DNA of 55,199 nt from Bacillota bacterium (GTDB lineage: Bacteria; Bacillota_I; Bacilli_A; Acholeplasmatales; Acholeplasmataceae). A program made the translations under genes and the position numbers. Shown in pieces: positions 50,480 through 55,199 of this stretch. The number at the start of each line of letters is the position of its first letter. The first letter of the stretch is position 1. The stretch spans positions 1 to 55,199 of the forward strand of contig JAHIRQ010000067.1 in NCBI GenBank assembly GCA_018818645.1, written 5' to 3'. The notes under the pieces were generated by a model. It made no database searches. It saw nothing but the letters and a program-made list of their open reading frames with translations, and had not been told where the DNA came from.

Positions 50480-52182
50480 TCAAAGGTATACCAGTATCTG
50501 AAGGATATGCGATTGGAAAAGTTTTAAAGCTTGAAGATTTTTCAATGGACTCATCAAAGAAAACAATTAAAGACATCGATCAAGAAATTAAAAAATTTGA
50601 TGAAGCAATCGAAAAAACCAAAGAACAACTCTCAAGTCTTTACACGCTTGCTGAAAAGAAATTTGGTGTTGAAACTGCTAGAATCTTTGAAGCACATTTA
50701 CTCATTGCAGAAGACCCAGAGATTAAAGGTGCAGTTCATCAAAAAATAAAAAATGAATCTGTTAATCTTTCCTATGCTTTAAAGACAGTTGTTACTGGAT
50801 TTGTTGATTTATTTGAAGCACTTGATGATGAATACTTAAAAGAAAGAGCTACCGATTTGATGGATGTTTTTAAGCGCATTCTAAAAAATGCGCTCGATAT
50901 AGAAATTGTCGATCTCGCTTCAATCAATCATAAAGTCATACTTTTAGCACACGAATTAACACCATCAGAAACTGCTCAAATCGATCCTAATTATGTATTA
51001 GGTTTCGCTACCGAGACTGGTGGTAAAACCTCTCACAGCGCGATTATCGCGAGATTGCTTGGTGTTCCTGCACTGGTTGGTGCGAAAGACATTATGCATA
51101 CTTATGAAAACGGACAAGAGATTATCATCGATGGCATCTTAGGTGAAATCATCGATGACTTTGATGATGAAGTTAAGGCATTATACACAAAAAAAGAAAA
51201 AGCATTTGATCATGCCAACAAAGCATTAGAAAAGATGAAAGGTGTAGCAAGCCAAACATTAGATGGATACCATATCACCTTAGCTGGCAATATTGGTTCT
51301 TCAAAAGATTTGAATCATATTATGGATTATGATGCTGATGGTATTGGTTTATATAGAACTGAATTTTTATATCTAGATCATCAAACATTTCCGACTGAAG
51401 ATGAACAGTTTAATGATTATAAAAGTGTGTTAGAAAAAATGAATCCAAAGCCTGTCGTGATTAGAACATTAGATATTGGTGGAGATAAAAATCTTCCTTA
51501 TTTAAAGATGGTTAATGAAATGAATCCATTCTTAGGTAAAAGAGCTATTCGTTTATCCCTAGATGAAAAAGAATTGTTTAAAACTCAATTACGTGCCTTA
51601 ATCCGTGCGAGTGCTTTTGGAAACTTAAAAATTATGTTTCCAATGATTGCTACCCTAAGTGAATTTTTAGAAGCTAAAGAAATAGTCGAATCCATTCAAA
51701 AAGAATTGGATGCTAAACATATAAAATATAATGACTTTGAACTAGGGATTATGATTGAAATTCCTTCTGCTGCCTTGATGGCAGATAGTCTAGCAAAACA
51801 TGTTGACTTCTTCTCTATAGGTACGAATGACTTAATTCAATATACGATGGCAGCAGACAGAATGAATGAATCGGTAGGATATTTATATCAACCATTTCAT
51901 CCAGCAATCTTAAAGCTGATTAAGATGGTAACAGATGCAGCGAAGAAACATCATATCTGGACATCTGTATGTGGAGAAATGGGTGGAGACTTAAATGCTG
52001 GCCCAATTTTAATTGGTCTAGGGGTTACTGAACTCTCTATGACTCCTACTCAAATTTTAAAAATGAGAAGAATGATTTCAACTCATAAATACTCTGATTT
52101 ACAACAAATTGCTTTAAATGTGTTAGAATTAGAAAGTGAAGAGCAAGTCCTCTTTGAGTTAAAGAAATCTATTCACATTTAA
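50476..52182 (+). CDS. ptsI: PTS enzyme I (phosphoenolpyruvate-protein phosphotransferase)
   Basis: Takes phosphate from phosphoenolpyruvate and passes it to HPr to power PTS sugar uptake. Its 568 residues are typical. The phosphorylated histidine is H187 in GGKTSHSAIIAR. DADGIGLYRTEFLYL, GDKNLPYL, MFPMIATLSEF, SIGTNDLIQYTMAADR and SVCGEMGG mark the PEP-binding barrel. It is coupled to gntR (ATGA) and followed by ptsH 11 bases later, the reverse of the common ptsH-ptsI order. No enzyme II is in the window. Confidence 0.98.
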   Translation: MIKGIPVSEGYAIGKVLKLEDFSMDSSKKTIKDIDQEIKKFDEAIEKTKEQLSSLYTLAEKKFGVETARIFEAHLLIAEDPEIKGAVHQKIKNESVNLSYALKTVVTGFVDLFEALDDEYLKERATDLMDVFKRILKNALDIEIVDLASINHKVILLAHELTPSETAQIDPNYVLGFATETGGKTSHSAIIARLLGVPALVGAKDIMHTYENGQEIIIDGILGEIIDDFDDEVKALYTKKEKAFDHANKALEKMKGVASQTLDGYHITLAGNIGSSKDLNHIMDYDADGIGLYRTEFLYLDHQTFPTEDEQFNDYKSVLEKMNPKPVVIRTLDIGGDKNLPYLKMVNEMNPFLGKRAIRLSLDEKELFKTQLRALIRASAFGNLKIMFPMIATLSEFLEAKEIVESIQKELDAKHIKYNDFELGIMIEIPSAALMADSLAKHVDFFSIGTNDLIQYTMAADRMNESVGYLYQPFHPAILKLIKMVTDAAKKHHIWTSVCGEMGGDLNAGPILIGLGVTELSMTPTQILKMRRMISTHKYSDLQQIALNVLELESEEQVLFELKKSIHI

Positions 52183-52193
52183 AGGAGCAATCT

Positions 52194-52451
52194 ATGGAAA
52201 AGAAATTCGTCTTAACTGCAGAAAATGGTCTTCACGCAAGACCAGCTACCAATTTTGTGCGTTTCATGTCGAGTATTCCAGCAAACGTTTATTTAATTCA
52301 TAAAGAGTTTGTTGCTGATGCGAAATCGATTATGGCAATAATGAGCCTTGGTTTATCCAAAGGGTCTTCATTTATCATGAGAGTTGAAAGTGAGAATCCA
52401 ATCTATTTAAAACAAGTAGAGGATTACCTAAAAGAAAACCAAATGATTTAA
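52194..52451 (+). CDS. ptsH: Phosphocarrier protein HPr
   Basis: An 85-residue phosphocarrier. The catalytic histidine is H14 in GLHARPA. The regulatory serine is S45 in DAKSIMAIMSLG, the site used by HPr kinase in Gram-positive relatives. A phosphorylated form is the CcpA co-repressor, so this residue supports real catabolite control at the cre-like sites upstream. AAAGGAG precedes the ATG. It ends within the arm of the following terminator. Confidence 0.97.
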   Translation: MEKKFVLTAENGLHARPATNFVRFMSSIPANVYLIHKEFVADAKSIMAIMSLGLSKGSSFIMRVESENPIYLKQVEDYLKENQMI

Positions 52452-52474
52452 TCTCCCTTGTGGAGATTTTTTTT
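52450..52474 (+). terminator. Terminator of the pts operon
   Basis: ATCTCC (52451-52456), loop CTTGT and GGAGAT (52462-52467), followed by eight T. The ptsH stop codon touches the stem. Confidence 0.93.
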
Positions 52475-52505
52475 GATATAGTAATTTATTAAGCAAGGAG
52501 TATTT

Positions 52506-53729
52506 ATGATCTATGAAGCAATTGTAATCGGTGGTGGTCCATCAGGCTTGATGGCAGCCAACATTCTTGAACAACATCAAATCAATTATCTTTTACTAGA
52601 GAAAAATGATAAGGTCGGAAAGAAACTTCTTCTCACTGGTGGAAAAAGATGTAATATCACCAATGCATTATCTAAAGAAGATTTTATCCAATCCCTAACC
52701 TTTAAACATAAAAGATTCTTATATCCAGCAATCAAAGATTTCGGTTCACCAGAAATCATTGAGTTTTTTAAGTCAAATGGGTTGAAATTGGTATTAGAAG
52801 AGAATTTTAAATACTTTCCTGAAACGATGAAAAGTGCGAGTGTATTTGAAGTGTTAACAAAAAACTTGAATTTGAACCATATTAAGTTTCATCATGCTGT
52901 TAAAGAGATTCTTAAAACTGAGGATGGATTTATCCTAAAAACAAGTGACGAAGAGATTTTAACGAAGAGGGTTATTGTAGCAACTGGATCCAATGCGTAT
53001 CCAACGACTGGTAGTAGTGGTGATGGTTTAGTTTTCGCTTCTAAGCTCGGATTAGACACTAAAGCATTTACACCAGCTGAAACCTATCTATATGCTTCTT
53101 ATGTGAAAGATTCACTTTCAGATTTACAGGGTGTATCTATCATTCACACGACAGTCAAAATTAGAGGAACTAAAATATCAAGCCATGGAGGATTACTATT
53201 TACTCACTTTGGTTTAACAGGTCCTGCTATATTGCAAATATCAGAATTCGTTTATGAAGAATTGCTAAAAGGTGAGGTTTACTTAACATTTAATATCACA
53301 GATCATTCAGATGATGAAGTTATTCGTCAAATGAATGCGATCCATAACCAAAAGGTTCAAATTCTAAAGATTTTAGAATCCTTGACAACAAAAAGATTAG
53401 CAAAAAAAGTTTTAGAACTTGCGAATGTCACCAATAAGAACTTAAATGAAATATCGAAAAAGGATATTGCTAAAATATTAGAACTACTTATTTCATTTCC
53501 TGTTAAAATTGATTCAGTTGAAACTAAGGAAAAAGCTTTCGTCAACGCAGGTGGAGTACTCACAAAAGAGTTGGATCCAAACACGATGGAATCTAGAAAA
53601 ATCAAAGGTTTGTACTTCATCGGTGAAACCGTTGATCTACATGGTCCAATTGGTGGATATAATGTAACGATTGGTTTATCAACAGGTAGAAAATGTGCAT
53701 TATCCATAGTTGATGATATAAAAAAATAA
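52506..53729 (+). CDS. YhiN/HI0933-family FAD-dependent oxidoreductase
   Basis: A 407-residue flavoprotein. The dinucleotide-binding motif is VIGGGPSGLMAA (7-18), GKKLLLTGGKRCNITN (about 38-53) is the family signature, and ATGSNAYPTTGSSGDG plus ETVDLHGPIGGYNVTIGLSTG near the end are also typical. The family (HI0933, BaiN-like) has no firm general function; some members reduce bile-acid intermediates or are aminoacetone oxidase-like. AAGGAG precedes the ATG. It is a single gene with its own terminator. Confidence 0.92.
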   Translation: MIYEAIVIGGGPSGLMAANILEQHQINYLLLEKNDKVGKKLLLTGGKRCNITNALSKEDFIQSLTFKHKRFLYPAIKDFGSPEIIEFFKSNGLKLVLEENFKYFPETMKSASVFEVLTKNLNLNHIKFHHAVKEILKTEDGFILKTSDEEILTKRVIVATGSNAYPTTGSSGDGLVFASKLGLDTKAFTPAETYLYASYVKDSLSDLQGVSIIHTTVKIRGTKISSHGGLLFTHFGLTGPAILQISEFVYEELLKGEVYLTFNITDHSDDEVIRQMNAIHNQKVQILKILESLTTKRLAKKVLELANVTNKNLNEISKKDIAKILELLISFPVKIDSVETKEKAFVNAGGVLTKELDPNTMESRKIKGLYFIGETVDLHGPIGGYNVTIGLSTGRKCALSIVDDIKK

Positions 53730-53776
53730 GAAAACCAGCATAATGGAGAACTCAATCTTCTGGTTTTCTTATTTTC
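53728..53776 (+). terminator. Terminator of the flavoprotein gene
   Basis: AAGAAAACCAG (53728-53738) pairs with CTGGTTTTCTT (53760-53770), with a 21-base loop and T-rich tail. It overlaps the stop codon. Confidence 0.82.
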
Positions 53777-53819
53777 TTATAATACTTTATAAATACAACT
53801 ATGCTTAATCCTATATTAA

Positions 53820-54923
53820 CTATGGATTTGTAAATGTGAATGTCAAATCTGGAATAACTCGTTGAGAATTTGTCCATAATAAAACGGCTTGTTCATGCGA
53901 TCTTGTAATAGCATCCCTCAATATATCAGCTTCAGTTTCATCTATCGGAAGAATAATCTCAATCGTGTTTTCACTGTAAAAATACTCAAAGTTTAAATAC
54001 ACAAAATAGAAAACAAATTCATCTATTGAAATTTGATTTAAACTGAATGAGTGAAAAATGATTTTTGAAATAATGTTGTGCTGATCAAAAGCATTTGCTG
54101 TGTTCTTAAATATACTCAACCCAAAAGTTGATATCGAAGCAGGAAATGAAATTGTGCTAATTGAGTTATCCATGAAAGCTCCTGAACCAATTTCAATCAA
54201 ACCTTCTGGCAACTCTAATGCACCTGAGAAACTACTTTTAGCATAACTAGCTATTCCTATTTTGATGATATTTGACGGTATATTTAATAATGTTTCAGGA
54301 GTATCAAAAAATGCATTATCTCCTACTTCTTCAACAGTATCAGGAACAACAATCTGACTAAAATGAGTTGACATTAGAGCATTTGGTCCAATTTTCATTA
54401 TACTATCCGGTAGTGTCAAAACAATCCCACTTAGTACAGTATCAAAAACATAAATCAATTCTTTCTCGTCTTTTGTGACAATGGATTTATGCTCATTAAT
54501 TAAAATTTCCTTGTGATACTTATGATTTGTAGGAAGAATAAACTCGATATTTCTTGGGGGATAGAAAGCATCAGCAAAGTAATAAAGATCTCTTGGAACA
54601 TTGAATACCAATATTTCTACTTCTGTCAACGCCCTTTTTTCAATTAATGATATCGTATCAGGAAGAATTAATGATTTTATGTCGATATCAAGATCTTTGA
54701 ATGCATCAGATTTTAACTGTGTTACAGGAAAACGTTCATGTCTTTCTGCAATGATAACGTCTTGTGCAGTACCAGTATAACCTACAACTGCATATTCATC
54801 TTTTCCTTCAATTTTTTCAAATATAACTCCTTCTGTAGTTACAATAACTCCCTTACATGACACTAAAGTAAATATTACGATAAGTATAGTGATCAAACAA
54901 ATGATTTTTTTTGTTGATATCAT
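53820..54923 (-). CDS. BspA-type leucine-rich-repeat lipoprotein
   Basis: A 367-residue surface lipoprotein. The signal peptide MISTKKIICLITILIVIFTLVSC has lipobox LVSC. It contains LRR_5 repeats of the BspA type, for example IKSLILPDTISLIEKRAL, VLTLPDSIMKIGPNALM, QIVVPDTVEEVGDNAFFD and LELPEGLIEIGSGAFMD. Such proteins are common surface proteins in Mollicutes and anaerobes, used for binding or scaffolding; the ligand is unknown. GGAGGAAA lies before the ATG. A short possible ORF with its own signal-like peptide lies just upstream. Confidence 0.85.
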   Translation of the reverse strand: MISTKKIICLITILIVIFTLVSCKGVIVTTEGVIFEKIEGKDEYAVVGYTGTAQDVIIAERHERFPVTQLKSDAFKDLDIDIKSLILPDTISLIEKRALTEVEILVFNVPRDLYYFADAFYPPRNIEFILPTNHKYHKEILINEHKSIVTKDEKELIYVFDTVLSGIVLTLPDSIMKIGPNALMSTHFSQIVVPDTVEEVGDNAFFDTPETLLNIPSNIIKIGIASYAKSSFSGALELPEGLIEIGSGAFMDNSISTISFPASISTFGLSIFKNTANAFDQHNIISKIIFHSFSLNQISIDEFVFYFVYLNFEYFYSENTIEIILPIDETEADILRDAITRSHEQAVLLWTNSQRVIPDLTFTFTNP

Positions 54924-54980
54924 GTTTTTTCCTCCTAAGGTTGTGCTTCTATTGCTAAATACAAAATAGAACTATCATAC

Positions 54981-55022
54981 CTACACACTGAATAACAGCA
55001 AAAATAAAATAATTCTTTTCAT
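54981..55022 (-). other. Possible 13-codon ORF resembling a cut-off signal peptide
   Basis: An AAGGGG site (55029-55034) six bases before an ATG leads into MKRIILFLLLFSV and then TAG. It looks like the start of a lost lipoprotein gene or a leader peptide for the LRR lipoprotein downstream. Confidence 0.3.
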
Positions 55023-55117
55023 CAGTGTCCCCTTTTGACTGATTATGTTTTATGGATATTTTCAAGCCAAATGATGATGTTCCCCCATCGAATCAATCCT
55101 TATTTATATTATATATG

Positions 55118-55130
55118 TTTTTTTTTTTTT
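55118..55130 (+). repeat. Run of 13 T
   Basis: A homopolymer in the region between the LRR lipoprotein operon start and the gene at the right edge. Such runs vary in length by slippage and could change the spacing of promoter elements. No promoter is certain around it. Confidence 0.6.
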
Positions 55131-55144
55131 CTGACGATTGGTGA

Positions 55145-55199
55145 TTAATGTTGGTGACGATCCATATGTGTCTTTAAAATATCTGTAATACCATCATCA
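55145..55199 (-). CDS. 3' end of an unidentified gene
   Basis: The minus strand carries an open frame from the right edge to TAA at 55145-55147, ending DDGITDILKTHMDRHQH. The His-rich tail could bind metal, but 17 residues are not enough to name the family. No terminator hairpin follows. Confidence 0.45.
   Translation of the reverse strand, partial: DDGITDILKTHMDRHQH

Noticed and set aside
53357-53755. A 132-codon minus-strand frame over the end of the flavoprotein gene.
   Set aside because: It is antisense to conserved coding sequence and begins inside the terminator.
1-55199. CRISPR arrays, tRNA or rRNA genes, prophage genes.
   Set aside because: No regularly spaced repeats, no cloverleaf or rRNA-like segments and no phage structural genes were seen by eye on either strand.

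Overview
The window is AT-rich, with short intergenic gaps, strong Shine-Dalgarno sites and several TTG/GTG starts. Lipoproteins take the place of outer-membrane machinery. It fits a Gram-positive-derived, probably wall-less anaerobe (Mollicutes of the Acholeplasma/Izemoplasma type). That placement is inference from composition and gene content; no rRNA or tRNA gene was seen. UGA is a genuine stop codon here: gcvPA/gcvPB, gntR/ptsI and two genes of the large operon overlap as ATGA.

Layout. (1) 1-1946: the 5' end of a riboflavin transporter gene (minus strand) behind an FMN riboswitch, divergent from gpmI. (2) 2058-6214: a GH35-family enzyme, then an IS1182-type insertion sequence whose transposase carries one in-frame TGA where the family has Trp. 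(3) 6234-28031, all minus strand: a 21.8-kb operon. Transcription order is: solute-binding lipoprotein, CBM/solute-binding fusion, two permeases, NHL-TPR-Yip1 membrane protein, DUF5696-like exported protein, fused double permease, lipoprotein endo-beta-1,2-glucanase-like enzyme, GH3, 1104-aa GH94 phosphorylase, LacI regulator, anaerobic sulfatase-maturating enzyme. (4) 28264-37904, minus strand: a second operon with two Gfo/Idh/MocA dehydrogenases, GH13 alpha-glucosidase, second GH35, cytosolic GH144-like protein, Cys-type sulfatase and a TIM-barrel isomerase/epimerase. A second TIM-barrel gene (38023-38868) follows under its own promoter.

The GH94 (length of 1,2-beta-oligoglucan phosphorylases), GH3 and two GH144-like proteins together point to uptake and breakdown of beta-1,2-glucan (sophoro-oligosaccharides). 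The endo-enzyme would act at the surface, oligosaccharides would enter by ABC importers, and phosphorolysis and hydrolysis would follow in the cytosol. The two GH35 proteins may then be beta-1,2-glucan-active glucosyltransferases rather than beta-galactosidases. Exact 12-bp LacI-type palindromes and CcpA cre-like sites lie at both operon promoters. The sulfatase (operon 2) depends on the maturase in operon 1, so the two operons look like one regulon.

(5) 39019-55199: mainly housekeeping. It holds VOC proteins, an HMA protein, a beta-hydroxyacid dehydrogenase, a lysophospholipase-like hydrolase, the glycine cleavage operon gcvT-gcvH-gcvPA-gcvPB, an AAA ATPase/DUF4143 protein, an Mrp-type ATPase, a gntR-ptsI-ptsH operon with a palindromic operator, a YhiN-type flavoprotein and an LRR lipoprotein. 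It ends with the 3' end of a further gene. HPr keeps its regulatory serine, consistent with CcpA control. The only gap over 300 bases without a gene (63-385) holds the riboswitch, its terminator and two divergent promoters.
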